Source of the DNA: Cyanoderma ruficeps
Taxonomy: Eukaryota > Chordata > Aves > Passeriformes > Timaliidae
Direction of reading: 5' to 3'
DNA: 64,000 nucleotides
NCBI GenBank assembly: GCA_008694505.1
Contig: VZDJ01000623.1
Span: forward strand, 1,918,442-1,982,441
Shown here one piece after another: positions 25,872 to 38,800 of the stretch. How positions within the stretch are numbered: position 1 is the first letter of the stretch; each line of letters opens with the position of its first letter. The translations under genes and the position numbers were made by a program. The notes beneath the pieces are model-generated. The model had not been told where the DNA came from and searched no databases. It saw only the letters and a program-made list of their open reading frames with translations.

Positions 25872-28800
25872 ATCCACTGAAAAATGAGGCATTTGTGGCT
25901 CCACAATGAGACATTTGTGGCCTGTGGCTCCTCCAGAGAGGAGGCTGAAAAGATGCATTTCTAGAAAGAAATAATCTTGGAGAAAAGTAGGAGGAAATAA
26001 AGGTTTAGAAAGAAGATGATGAAGAGAAAAGGTCTGGGTGTTGAAACAAGTTGTGGAGGCTTTCCTGAGGAAGATAAGCAGAGACAAATGTTGGGGAATG
26101 CCTGGAGACAGCTGTTGATGCTCTGTGTGGGTAACAGTGAGCAGTGGCACAGGATGGACCAGCACAACCTCTGAGCCATGCCAGGGATATGGAGACCTTC
26201 TGAATGCAGTCTGAGTGTAGAATGTGAGGTGTAAGTAAAGGAGGGTAAAACTGAACTGCCTTCCTTTCCAAACTTCTTATGCCTCTGTACATGGTCTGCT
26301 TAAATATGGGCAGATATTCCTGGCCATGTATATATTTATATTTATGTGTATAAGGTCACCCCTTAGGTGGGGGGTATGCAGCACTTGCCAAAGCACAAAT
26401 GAATTCTGGTTCCTGGATTTAAACATGTCATGGGTACACATGCATGCACATGGTGTACAGGCTCAGAGATGATGTGGGATTACAGTAGTTCCATAAATGC
26501 TGTTTAGTGGGATTGATAGCAGAAATGTAATCATATCTATTTTCCAAAGGAGATGGCTGTCTTTTCAATGCCAGTCCACTTCTAAAAAGCACAAATAAGC
26601 TTGAAGCACTTGGAATTAAATGTTACTGTGTGAAGAGTAGGTAAGATTCATTACATACATTCCTAATTAGGTCTTAGAACAGAAATTATTTTAAATGGTA
26701 TTAAATAACATGTTTTTCTTTGAACTCTCAAGCTTCACTCTAATCACCTTCCAGCTTTCTTGGATGCTCTTGGGTTCAAACTAAACCCTCGTCTTTTTCC
26801 TCAAATAATCCATCAAGGGTTGTTAGCTGGGGGAAGAGAGTCCTCAGAGAAGGGAGTAAGTTGGTGGCATAATTGGTTTCCTCTCAAAAATGTGTATGAA
26901 TGAAGATAGTTGCAGCTGTTAGTGAGTACACAGATAAACTTTCCATGCTTTAAGTCTTTTGATAAGTATTTGTGTATGTTTTGCACCTAACCCATTTTAA
27001 GGGAAAAAAACCTCAATAAATTGGATAGCTCTGCTTCCTGAAAAGTGAACTCTTACTAAAAGGAAAGGAAATTATAAACTTTTTTCAATCACTTGACTTT
27101 GCACATGAAAGACACGAAAAAGTAGGTGTAAATCCCTGGTCTGTATCTTGAAGCTGGAATAAAGGATGATGGGTGCAGGGAAGTTTCACCATTAAGGTAA
27201 TAAACCATTTTCCACCTGATTTTCTCAGGGCTTTGAGACTCCTCCTGGCATAGGTCCTTCTCCTCCAGCAGGTTCTCCCTGTAGCCTTCATCACTGATCA
27301 TTTGGGAATTTAGACTGGAAGTATCTCTTCTCCTTCCTCCATCTTCTCACCATCCTTAATCCATTCTCTTCTCCAAACATTAATTGAAATTATTGTTGAA
27401 TCACAAATCTGAGGAGAATGCACATGACAGACCCCTAAGTATGGTCGTTTAGGGTGGTTTGGACATATAGTGGCTGTATTAGCCCAACAAGCAGGGGAAA
27501 ACAATCTTATCAAGACAGTTTAGGCCCTGAGCAGAACCATTTGGTCTCCAGTCATACATGTGGAGCTCCCAAGGTAAAATATAAAAGAGGAAGTCACAAA
27601 CTGTTACAGCTTCAGATCAGCTGTAGTTAAATTTCAATGGTGACTGACACACTGAACTTTCACAGCAAAATTGTCATTAAAAGCAGACCAGCATCAGCCC
27701 TGAGTCCACTAAACTAGGCTGGACTTTAAAACACAAAAATATGTCTGTCTAACAAAAAAAAACTTTTGAATTTGGTCAAGTGAAACTACTCTGTAACAGC
27801 AGTCCTGGCTCCAGAGCAGTATTAGTTCAAGTTCTTTTTTCTTTATGAGAGTCTCTGTATTGGAGATTTGTATTCATGTGATTATTGACCAAATGCCTGA
27901 TTGCAATTTCTTTCTGTCAGATGAAGATGTGAACACAAGAAGAGTTTAATTTACATGGCTTTTTTTGTGCTTCTGTGATTTACAGTGATTCTTAGAGAGG
28001 TGTCTGAGTAGACAGTGGCCCCATGAAGTTCAGTGTGCCTTTCAAACTCTGCCACAAACTCTGGCAAATATTTAAACAGCTGATGAAGGCTCAGTTTCCA
28101 CTTCTTTAAAAAGAAGAAGGAGGAAAACGCTATTCATTTTCAGTTAGGTTGGGTATCAACATTTAAGTGAGCTAGATTCAACTCATGAGGGAATGAAGGA
28201 CTGACCGTATGTTTAGTGCCTGGGCTGCAGGTATTTACTTGTAAGAGGAGCTTGACAGGAGCAATGTCCAGGAAAATGCATCATTAAATTGGGAGGGGCA
28301 CCACCATTCCCACTAAGGTCGTGTGCAAAAGTAGATGGGGTACACAAGGATCATTTCCAGCAGTGAAAGAAATCGGTGCAGATGTGAAGTGTTCAAATTT
28401 TCTTGCATGAATATAGTCCCTGAACCCCATTTCCTTCCCACTGTTTGCTGGATTTAAATCGTATTAAATATTTGCTGCCTCAACTGTTGGGTTCAGAAAA
28501 TGCTTCACTCGGTGAGTCACAGCAAATGCATAGTTAGCATCTGTTGGGGTTAATTGACAGAGAACTCTTCAAAAACAGAAATAGACTCTTAACTCCTCTG
28601 CCTACTGTTTCTTCTTTTCACAGAGATGACACAAAGGGAAGAAAATCTTTATGCAGAATCTCATTGAATTGATGAGGTTATACAGAGCAGTAACAGGCAA
28701 TGTGTGGCTTTACTGCCTAAACTGTTTTGTAAAACCCAACAATTTACACGTGCATATTTAGGATATCCAGGATACATTCCAGAGAAAACTTGTAACAAAC

Positions 28801-30060
28801 CCACTGTCCCTGCACTCCCTAACACCTTTGTCGCCTGGGTTCCACCCTGCTTTTCAGTTGAAGCCTTTTTTCATCACATCTTGATTAATACGAGGTGCTA
28901 AAAGCAAATTGGTGATAACTACTGGTCGTGACAGCTCTTGTGCAAGCTCTTGCCAATGGCAGTGCTAGTTCTTTCCTGTTCTTACCTGCAACAGCTTTCG
29001 TATTTTAATCATAGGCCCCAAGCAGAAATTGTCAATTAGATTGAGCCTTGTGGTTGTCTTTGAATAAATGTTCTTTAGCAGATAGATTTAGTGCCTTGCT
29101 ACTCTATTCCCCTGGTTTCTATGTGCAATATACCTTCCATATACACTAAAATGAAGTATCTTCCTGGGGAAAAAAAAAAATCTATCCAATCACACAGCAG
29201 ATAAAGTGGCTACTCTGCTGAACTCCAGAAAGAAATGAGAGGGCTTGATGAATGCCTTGAGGCCAAAACAATGATTCTCTTGCTGCTTTCTCTTGGAAAA
29301 AAAAATCTTAGATGGAAAATCTGAGTTATTTCAATTTAAACAGTATGGAGGATTGTGGTAAAAGAGACAGTGTCACTTCTTTTATCGCATCTACATTTGA
29401 TCAATTCCTCTTGAACAGTTTTGTCCCAAGTGGGATAATGGAAAAAGGCATCTTCTGTATATCTGGCTAAAAATTATTGATAAATAGGGTAGAATCTGTG
29501 AGGATGCATGGCAAGCTCCTTCCACTGACTCATGAGAGCTCTGGGGGATGCTGGATGCAAATGCAGCTCAGTTTTGCTTCAAAGAATGATGGCATAGTCA
29601 GAAACTTAAAAATCACAGGCACTTTGCACGTAATTATATCTGTTGGACTTGAGTGGGCTGTGAAAAGGAAAGATGATAGAGTCTGGAGTTTGCTTATGTC
29701 TGAGAAAAGTATAGTCCAAGGCAGGGAGGGACTGCACGTCATCCTACATCAAACCAGTGTCTGATCCATTTTTTCAAAGAAGTTGTAGCTCTCTTTTATA
29801 GTGGAATTGACTATATACATGCAATGCTCGTACTCTGGAGCGAGTGAATGAGGGAAAACAACTCTCACTGGGAGGAAAACATTCCTCTTGCAAGGTGTGT
29901 GATGGGTATAGCAGGATATTGAGAAAAGCAAGATCCCACAGTGCTCTGTGGTGCTGTCCCAGTGATGTCCATCTCACCCCCAGGAGACATAGGGAGGACT
30001 GACATTATCTACCCAAAAAATGGAGTCCAGAACTGAGACTGGGCCCTGGACACTGAGGCT
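25872..30060. other. Unique non-coding DNA, no gene seen
   Basis: Nothing gene-like recognised. Directly beside the CR1 is a small imperfect direct duplication (16-nt units at 25885-25900 and 25907-25922, one or two differences). Frames are below 100 codons. The remainder is AT-rich spacer. Confidence 0.55.
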
Positions 30061-30522
30061 GAATCACAGAATCATTCAGGTTGGAAAAGGCCTCCAAGTT
30101 TGTACAAAAATACCTTTAACAGAATACCTCCATGCCCACCAAACCATATTGCAAAGTGCCAAGTCCAGTTATTATGTGGAAAACTTCCAGAAATGGTGAA
30201 TCCACCACTTTCCTGGAAATCCTGTCCCAGGGCTTACCCACACTTTCAGTGATGAAATTTTTCCCAATATCCAACCTCAATCTCCCTTGGTGCAACTTGA
30301 AGTCATGTCCTCTCATCCTGTCCCTGTTTGCCTGGGAGCAGAGCCTGACTCCCACTCTCTGTCAGGGAGTTGTAGAGAGTGATAAGCTCCCCCCAGCATC
30401 CTTTTCTCAAAGATAAGATGCCATACCCTCAGCTGCTCCTTATCAGATGTGCTCCACACCCTTCTCCAGCTCCATTGCCCCTCTCTGGACAGGCTCCAGT
30501 GCCTGTTTTGTGGTGAGGGGCC
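30061..30522 (-). mobile_element. CR1 LINE, 5'-truncated copy
   Basis: About 460 bases of CR1 read on the minus strand, from the tail (GAATCACAGAATCATT at 30061) through the 3' UTR and the C-terminal part of ORF2. The reverse-complement landmark CCCTCTCTGGACAGG lies near 30479, and similarity ends around GTGAGGGGCC at 30522. It covers the same ORF2 segment as the large plus-strand CR1 at 58.1-58.3 kb. The two share recognisable peptide blocks, which confirms the assignment from within the window. A small internal deletion is apparent near 30502. Confidence 0.93.
30116..30355 (-). pseudogene. CR1 ORF2 C-terminal remnant
   Basis: This frame encodes the extreme C-terminal region of the CR1 ORF2 protein, downstream of the reverse-transcriptase domain. 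ORF2 normally supplies endonuclease and reverse transcriptase for retrotransposition. Visible blocks are LHQGRLRLDIGKNF and SPFLEVF, which align with LHQGRFSFNLTKYFF and SPSLKRF in the copy at 58.1-58.3 kb. About 80 codons remain, against several hundred for a full ORF2, and there is no catalytic domain, so it is inert. The apparent Met start is incidental. Confidence 0.85.
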
Positions 30523-30618
30523 ACTTTCCACCAGAAATTTGCACAAGAATAGTTTGTTCTTTGTAGTTTCATCTCTTTGGGTTATTTTGTTTTTTGGGAT
30601 TTTTTGGTTTTTTTTTTT

Positions 30619-30679
30619 NNNNNNNNNNNNNNNNNNNNNNNNNNNNNNNNNNNNNNNNNNNNNNNNNNNNNNNNNNNNN
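30619..30679. other. Assembly gap, 61 N
   Basis: Undetermined bases directly after a T homopolymer (30607-30618) and 64 bases before a long C tract. The sequence resumes with TCGAGCTC. The true gap size is unknown. Confidence 0.99.
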
Positions 30680-30743
30680 TCGAGCTCAGGCAAAAAGCAA
30701 AGTGATTTCCTTCTTCCTGGAGTGCTCCCCACAAAAAGAAAGA

Positions 30744-30774
30744 CCCCCCCCGCCCCCCCCCCCCAAAAAAAAAA
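30744..30774 (-). repeat. C8-G-C12-A10 tract, G-quadruplex-prone on minus strand
   Basis: Eight Cs, one G, twelve Cs and ten As in a row. The minus strand presents runs of 12 and 8 Gs, long enough to fold as a quadruplex. Length errors are likely in such a tract, so frames through it are unreliable. Confidence 0.85.
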
Positions 30775-31375
30775 TCAGACAAAAACAACAGAAACACAGG
30801 AAGAAGTGAAAAAGTTTCTCTAGCACCTCTTTCAGCAGTTGTCCTGACAGGTCCTGAGTGCACACACAAGCGAGTTGATGACTAAAAACATGATGCTTAG
30901 GGTTGGAAGTAGACAAAGGGATTTGTGGTGCTTGGCAGCAGATGTGCATTATCCAACATGTGCTCCTCCTCTGTGTGAGAGTATGGCTGGGGGAGGCAAA
31001 AGAGAAAGGGAATAGTTGTTGCCATGTTATGAATGGCTATAATTAGGTACCTTGCCCAAGGTGACATGGAAATCCTCTGTCAAAAATGAAAATGGTAATC
31101 CAGGTCTTGTGGAGAAAAGCTCGCTGCAACACACACAAAGTTATCCTTCCTCTTGTAGCTGCTGCTTTCCAGCTAAGCCCTTTCCTCCAGGGCTGTGGGC
31201 ATTGGTCTTACCTCTAGGAACACAATGACTCAAAGAAAACGTGCTGGGGCAAAAAGGATTAGTAACTCTAAGCTTCCGACCACGGGCAGTATGTAGAACA
31301 AATGCCTCTTCCTGGCAGTTCAAAGGTCCGTCTTAGGTTGTGAGGAGATTTTTTTGGGGGGTGGTTTTACTATTA

Positions 31376-32340
31376 ATTTTTTAGTTATTATTTGAATTTT
31401 GCCCGAATGGAAGAGGCTCTCGCGCAGTGCAAACTCCAGCAATTTTTTCACTGAATAAAATGGAGGCAGCGTTTTCCTGTGCTTCCCCTGCAATTACCGA
31501 GCGATTCTCGTGTCTTGTTTGAATTTCCTTTGTCGTTATGAAACACAACAGGCTGACGGCTTGATATTAAAAGCAATTGTGTTTCCATTCATGCAGATGC
31601 CAGCCTGTTTAGGTGAATTTACTAAGTCCCTAGACGTACATTTTTATATTATTGCTGTCTCTGGGCCATGCTGAGCATTTTAATTCTCTGAAAATAACCT
31701 CTGTTTTCCTTTCATCTCTTCATTAGCTCTTTCATCATGAGGACATGAATTTAAAAGTATATATATCTCTTAAAGTTGTGTGTAGTAAAGATGTTTGTAT
31801 CATTCCAATTTGTTGAGCTGTGCTTTTAACGTTGCATGGCTTTCACAACCATAAAATGACACAATTATTTCTGTGTTGTATTGCTTTGTACCCCGAGGTT
31901 CCATTTAAAACAAAGCAGAGAGATGTGTTTATAGGCAGTATTGAAAGTAATGTATATGGATCTTGATGTCAGGCATATTTTATTGAAGTAAGATTAAATG
32001 ACAAGTTCTGCGCTATTGAAGGGAAATCAGAATGAGATTTTGTGCTGAGCTGCACATTGTTAAATCAAAATTAAAGTAATACCAAGCTGCATTGTTATCA
32101 TTGTGGCTTTTTGGTGGTATCTTTTAAAAATGAACTTTATAGCCAATTATAAGTATTTTAATGTAAATATTTTGAGCTTTCTGGACACATTGTTACATCG
32201 TATGTTACATATGTCACAATGTAACATCATTGTACATGAATTTGCTATCAGATATCAGCAGACTGGATTTTCCTGCTATACATTGTGAATGTATGTTTGG
32301 ATTAAATCCTTGAAAGTAAAACTGATTTTCTTTCTATATA
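31376..32340. other. AT-rich repeat-free stretch, candidate conserved non-coding DNA
   Basis: There is no transposon, microsatellite or open frame of note, but the texture is uniform and rich in TAAT/ATTA words of the kind bound by homeodomain proteins. Conserved vertebrate enhancers often look like this. Conservation itself cannot be seen from one sequence, so this is a hunch. It includes the inverted repeat at 32187-32222. Confidence 0.2.
32187..32222. repeat. Inverted and direct repeats of a GTTACAT word
   Basis: The 12-nt arms at 32187-32198 and 32211-32222 are reverse complements with one mismatch and a 12-nt spacer. GTTACAT occurs in both arms region and spacer, and ATGTAAC again just after, so alternative hairpins are possible within about 40 bases. 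Confidence 0.7.
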
Positions 32341-33552
32341 AAAAAATCACACTGTTAAGTGTATCTCAGGTAATAAGCCCTTTTTATTTGATCTCTTCAC
32401 CTATATTGTTGTTCTGAAAATAGGCTCAGAAGTTTTAGTGTTTTTTTCCAAGAGGGAGAGGTTTAAATTATATCTGTGCTTTAAAGCTAAATGCCTGGAG
32501 TTGGCTCTAATTAATAGCTGTACCACAGGAAGGGCAATAGTATGAGAAAATTAGTAAAATTGTGAGTTTTCTTTCTGTCTACAGTTTTTATTTTGCTGGG
32601 AGGGGATCCCATAGGAAACACAGTTTTCCGTACAAATTTGTATTTTTGATTCATAGAAGGGATACATTTCTGATTAACAGAGGGGTCTCACAAATTACAG
32701 ACTTAATTAGAGTATTTGTGCTTCAGGGTGGGAAGGAATTGCCTCTTAAAGGATGGTCAAATCACGTCTTGCTTCAGAGTTTTAAGAAGAGCTGCACTGC
32801 ACTGCAGGAATATCTTGTAGTTTGCACGGGCACTAAAATTTCTGTTATGGTACAGTATTAATGTCTGAAAAATACAGTTACTTGAGGCTTTTGAAGCTGT
32901 GGAGTAGATGGCTCAAACTTCTTAGTGCGCTGTTGCAGGAATTTGAGTGTGTAAGGGAACACCAGCTTCCTATTTTAACTGCTTCAGCCTGGACTCTGAA
33001 TGTCAAGTTGGATTTTTTTTTAATCATCACTGGCGTTATTACGTCTCTCACCTCTTTTTCCCAGGAGACAGTAATCTTAGCAATATATGATCTAATAAAT
33101 ATAGATGATTTAAAATCCCAGCTGCCTTTATTCCATCTAGTCATGGTTTAGCCTCTGCCTGGTATGTGTCACGTTGTGACTGTCTGCACCTTTTTTTTTT
33201 TTCCTGGCTGTTTCCCTTCCAGGTTTTTTTTTTTCTTCTTTTCCATTAAAATTGAAAAAGATGGAGTTTCTCCTGCAATGTGTTTTATGCAGCACTCAAC
33301 ACAATCAGACCTGGTTCTCATTTTAGACCTGTAGACCTAAAGTGATTGGCATCTCAAATATATTCTTCCTTACTACTACTATTACCTTTTTAATATGTGT
33401 ATTTTTATAACTCAGTCCCAGACTCCGCCCACAAGGGTGAATAACATAGAGCTACTGTGCAGAACACTCTTCTTTGGTCAGGTGGCATTCTAGTGCAAAA
33501 TTTCTGTTTTAATCATTGAGTAATGATTCTATTTAATGATGTGTTATATAAC

Positions 33553-33584
<32 letters not shown>

Positions 33585-35623
33585 ATCATATATATTAAAA
33601 TTCTACATAATAACAAAATCTTTGGCATGAAAGTATGATTTTTTTGCCTGTGCACTGAAAGGCTGCGGTTTTGGGTTTTGTTTTGTTGGTGCTTTTTTTT
33701 TCCTAATGTTAGCAAAATCTATCTACAGATTAAATCCTGTCTGTAGGAGTACTATTAGGTGAGGACTAGCAGTGTTTGAAAGCTCAGTTTATGAAAACAT
33801 GTTTATCCAGGGGGAGAAAGGAAGAAAAGTTGCTTTAATTTAGTTTAATGTTTCCAGTCCTTTGGGTGGCACAGTAAGAAGGTCTTTTGCCAAGCTCAGA
33901 GGGAGAAGAGAGTAAATGACTTACTGTTGGTTCAAATATTTGTCTGTTACAACTTCAGTATGCTAGGCCCACATATTTTTAGATGATTTTTGGAATTTTT
34001 CCTTTTGTCTCCATGTTTATGGAGAAATTTGATACTCGAAGAAATTGGGGAGTTCACCACACAGTGAAAAACCAAGTTGAATGTATTTGTTAATATCAAC
34101 CCCACAGCTGTCTTGTCCATTTTTAAAGGGGCACATACTTCTAGGGCTTGAAGAATTAGTAAGAGAAAAAAAATTAAAAAAAGAAGACCAGTATTATTCA
34201 TTTAGGGGAAAACTTTGCAGACAGTCATGTTTCTTCAAGTTGGCCCAAACAGGCAGAACTGATGAATCCACAGTGGTGACCTCTGTCTGAATGGCACTGC
34301 TGCTGTGTTGTTCACTGTTAAAAAAGAATAAGAACTGTGGGAAACCTACTGTCCTACAAATAATGATTAGTAAATAGTGAGGAAAATACACAGGACACTC
34401 TCTGGGATCCAATTACCAGCTGTAGCAGAGTTGTCTGTCACCCACTGCAGGTGACACAAGGAGAAGGATGTCTTGAGTGAATTGTTATCCATTTCTGGGC
34501 GCTTTTCTTTAGACATTGGTATGAAAGCAAATAGGCTTCATAAGGCCTAGCTGCTTTTGGCTCCTCACTTCCTTTTTGATGCCAGATGACCTCTACCCTT
34601 GACAGCCAGTGCCAGTCTCAGCTCAGTCAGGAGCTGCACTCCATATATGCTTTTTCCATTTATCCTTGGGACACAGCGAAAGGCTCCTGCTGTAATGCAG
34701 CATGTCAACTTGGCAGCCTTGTTTATACTGGCTCTTGGCCCCTTCCCTTTCCTCACCTGCTCATATCCTCTGGCTGGGCACGTGTGTCAACAATGATCAG
34801 GTGTAAAAGGCGTGTGGCCCCAAAGTGACGTGGCTGTCACACAGGATGGGCCTCCCGCCGCTGCAATGGCCCGTGGAGAACCCACCCTCTGACAGGGAGG
34901 GAATGTCCCTGACTTGGGGTAAACATTTGTGTTCTGACCCTGGTGCTGCAGTGCCACTGCTCAGGGATTCCTTCTCTTTCCCTCTTCCCCATGTGGGCGC
35001 TCGCTGCTGCTCACCCCGCTCATGTTTGGGAGTGACCCCAGCGGCCGTGACTTGATTCCAGTTGTCAGCGTCTAAATCTGCAGGGCAGCCAGACATTGCT
35101 GCTTTATTGGTAGCTGCCAGGAAATCCATCCTTGTAGAGCAGATCCTGAAAGTAATGTAATGAGACTGCTGCATTTCAGGAGGCTGGGAAGCTCCACTGA
35201 AGGCGAGTCTTGGTTATAGAGGGACTTGACTAAACACTGGGTGACTTAACTGCAACAAGTACTGTATGGTGTGTTGTCCTCAGCAGGTGAAAAAGCAGCA
35301 CCAGTGCTAAATTCTGGTGGAAGAAATTATCAGATGTATGAAAACATTATTTGGTCAGTAGGAACTCGGAAACATTTGGTTTCAAACCACAAACAGTCCA
35401 ACTAATTTTGAAAAATAGCTACAGTGTTGGTATTTTGGTGTTGGAGGAGACCAACAGCAGAAGGTATTTTAATTCAACCATCTTCCTTTGCACAAGCCAA
35501 ACTAGCTAGAGAGGTTTTAGCCATCAGACATTTCACAAACTGATGGATCTGAGCCTATTTCCCAGAGACCAGGTGGTGAGAACTCAGGCTGGATGTAATG
35601 GCCTTCTGAAAAAACATGATGTC
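32341..35623. other. Unique non-coding DNA, no gene seen
   Basis: Contains an AG dinucleotide run (33554-33582), T tracts near 33191-33202 and 33223-33233, and a GC-richer patch at about 34740-35080 with several CpGs and a TGACGTGG word near 34826. That word resembles a cAMP-response element. Overlapping frames of 75-125 codons on both strands in this patch reflect its composition; none shows a domain. Confidence 0.5.
33554..33582. repeat. (AG)n dinucleotide microsatellite
   Basis: An uninterrupted run of about 14 AG units flanked by AT-rich DNA. Likely polymorphic in length. Confidence 0.97.
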
Positions 35624-35823
35624 TCATAGATTCATGTTTTGTTTGGGTTGGAAGTGACCCTAAAAATCATCTATTTCTAATCCCCCTGCATGGGAGGAAT
35701 GCTACCCACTAGACCAGGTTTCTCAGGACCCTTTCCAACCTGTCCTGGAATACTTCCAGGGATGGGGCCTGTCTCAGTCCTGTCCCATAGGCTGATACTT
35801 CAAAAAAAATAGTTTCCCTTCTT
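35624..35823 (-). mobile_element. CR1 LINE, degraded 3' end
   Basis: The tail complement (TCATAGATTCATG at 35624) is followed by GTTTGGGTTGGAAGTGACC, CACTAGACCAGG near 35708 and CTTCCAGGGATGGGG near 35755. These are the family's 3' landmarks in reverse order. It is more diverged than its neighbours, with a small internal deletion in the CCATGGGCAGG region. The far end (about 35790-35823) fades into unalignable sequence, so that limit is approximate. Confidence 0.88.
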
Positions 35824-38800
35824 CAGAAGAAAGATCAAGGATGGGTTACCCCAAAAGTCAGAGTTTTAGCTACATTTCTCTACTGGCATGCTCAATGATG
35901 GACTCCATCAGTCATTTCCAGCTGAAAAGCTGTCAGTCTTCCACTAGTTCAAATTCAACTTTAAAATAAAGCCAGGACTTCTCCATGGCTTTGCAGGCTA
36001 TTTTTGATGGCTCTGAGAATGGCTGAGAGATAGGCAGGTGTCTGTGCTGGTTTTCAGTGATTGGGACAAAGCTTTGTGAGTAATACGGAAGTAGAAAACA
36101 AAAGAGGGGTCACAACCAGATCACGTTTTACTGGACTTGCCTGCCCCCTTTCAGAAGTTACCCTCCCTCCACCAAACACAATTCTTTCTGACTTCCATGA
36201 AGTTATAGGTGATTAAGGGTAGGGATCCAGAAATCCCAGAATGTGAGAGCTCAAAGCGTTCAGATCAAACGGGGCACGGTGACAAAAATGTAGGCAAAGG
36301 ACATGGAGCGAAATTCCAACTGTAATTGCAGTTCTGCTGTATCAAGCAGTTATTCAGACAATGAACAATTGAAAAGCTATTCACATCACTTCACATTTTC
36401 TTAGCCTTGTGGCTAACATGTCATTTTGGTTATTGTTCGATGGCAACCAAAAGCTGTGAATAGTCTCTGCTTCTTGGGAAAGAATTTAAAAATCTGAATA
36501 AATCAATAACTCTTTCTTGGATGCCTCTTATTGCTCTAAGTTAGACATGGAAGTACTAGGCGAACTCAACTTGTTCTCTGCGAGGGCCTTGGTCTGTTCT
36601 GTATCAGATGTGAAAAGCCAGAGATAAATAATTAGAAAGTATGCATATAAGATTTGCACAGTGAAAGCCATCTTGCCAGCTGCTTCTTCTTCTGTAAAAG
36701 CTATTAGCCTTTCTCCAGGTCTGACCTGGGGCTTCCAAAATCTGAGAGGTTTTCTCATTCTTTAGATTGCTGGCAGCAGTGGCTCTTAAGTTTAATGAAT
36801 AAATAAATAAAAAAACCCACAATAGCTAAAACACTCTGTCTAAAGTCCATCTACAGAGAAATTATATAGCTTTGTGAAACAATATGGAGGAAACTAAGCA
36901 CACAGGTAAGTCCTCCTTTAGCCACTGAGAGTGCAAGGCTATCAGAATAAAAATAAAATTAGTATTAATCACTGAGAATCTTGTTGTTTGGCTTTAGCAT
37001 TTTACTTGATGCAGAACAAGTAGAGCTAAATAAAAGAAACCTGTTCATGACAGAGAGCTCTCCCAAATGCCTTAGTCCAGAAGAAATCAAGCCTGTTTGT
37101 CCAAATTTTTGTCATGCAGCCTGCTTTCTGACATTTTTTTGGTTTTTCTTCTTAGTGAAAATCCGCCAATGCCATACAACAGCTTTTTGTGTAACTGCCC
37201 AGGAGTGCTGTGTGTGTTAATGTGTGGCCTGACACAGTGTCTAAAGTGAGAGGGAGTGGATGTCTCAAACCTTCCTTTTAGAGGTTCCAGCTTTCATTAC
37301 TCCTCCAGAACAAATATCAGAAGCAATAACCAAATAGGTTTGGATTATTTGATTGCCTTTAAATGGTATTCAGCTCCTTTCATTGCAAGGACCAGAGTTT
37401 AATTGCTCATCTGACTGATAAAGAGACAAAACTACACGGTTAATCAATAGCTCAAACGAGGTCAAGGCACAGGGCTTGGAATCCATATGAATCAAGGTCC
37501 CCATTCCAAGCTGGCATAGACATCTTGTGTGACCCTGAAGAAATTATTTACTATCTTGAGGGCCTCTGCTCAGTATTAGAAAATCAGGATGATAGTAATG
37601 AAGTATTATGAAGACATAACTCAATAGCACTTGGATGGGGTCATAAAAGCACTTTCCTGATGTGCTCTTAACTTCATGGGCAGGGTAGATATAGTCACAA
37701 TCCAATTTATCCTCCAAAATGCGAATGAGTCTGGTTCTCCTTGTACTTTAAGAACAGAACAGGCGTGGGGTGTGTTATGCTTTGGGCTGTTGCTGTGGTT
37801 GGTTATGCCAGTTCCAATGGCAAGGTAGGAGCAAAAGGCTTTTGGGCCTGAGGGATGCTGTCCTTGGACTGGATGGAGCAGTGTCTCATGGCAGCTGCAT
37901 TACTTTGTGCAAACAACTAACACGATTATGGTTTTATATTAAAAACAGTAATTCACAGTCACAGAAAAAAGCACTCCCTGAAGACAGCTTAATACAAGGA
38001 GGCTGATTTGGTCGTTGCATGTTCTGCCAAACCCTTTTTTAAAATTAGATCTTTGCTTTGTCATTTTCTTCTTTTTTTTGCTCAAGGGTACTTCAGAAAA
38101 ATAGTGGAGAGATATATAAACGGGGTGTCTCTGTCTATAAATTCTCATGTAAACTGCTAGGCTCAGAAAACCCAGACAGACTTGTCTGCCACTACGCTGG
38201 GCTCTGTACAAAAGCACCTAAATTCAGAGCATATTACAATTTAATTAAAATAAACTGCAATGAGTATAAGGAAATCATTGAAAAGCAAAAGGCAAATGTC
38301 CTTGGAGATTATTCATATTTGTCACTTAGAAGCAATTTCTGCACAAGTAGGGGGTTTCATGTCTTTAAAATAAGATAATATATGTAGGTTATGAAGCTGC
38401 TAACATCTTCTTATTAAGAAGTGATAGGTTCTATATCAGAAGATGTGTTTCAGAAGGGATTTTTTTGTAGCTGGAACGTGTTTCCTGGGAATGTGAGCTG
38501 GATATATGAAGGAGTCCAGTTAGGCTGCTACAGGTGGTCTTTTCCCTTCATGGAGAACGAACATGAGCCAGATAATCAGTTTTGAAGAAGTAAGATAGTC
38601 CAATACCTATATCTGAAGCGCATGAATGAGTGATGAGGACAAATTCTGACAGAGTGGAGGACTCTACATGGTGCTTTAATGTGTAGGTTTGGCCTTAAGT
38701 CATTAAGCAGCGCAGGAGTCTTAATATTAAATAATATTTGTTTTCATTTCCTGAGCTGAAGTGCTCACCATTCAGTAAAAATCCACTAATTCATAATATT

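Larger units (their letters stand above)
30523..31375. other. Spacer with assembly gap and homopolymers
   Basis: Contains a T-rich run leading into the gap, a C-rich run after it, and then ordinary AT-rich sequence. Translations here that contain X residues cross the gap and are not genes. Confidence 0.7.

Noticed and set aside
30132..30416. 94-codon plus-strand frame resembling the minus-strand frame at 58030-58272
   Set aside because: The resemblance is real, but it is the antisense of the same CR1 ORF2 C-terminus in both places.
30313..30869. Frames containing undetermined residues around the gap
   Set aside because: They cross the 61-N gap and homopolymers; not evidence of coding.
36435..36447. 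X-box-like word for RFX proteins
   Set aside because: Only one half-site is well preserved; expected by chance at this length.
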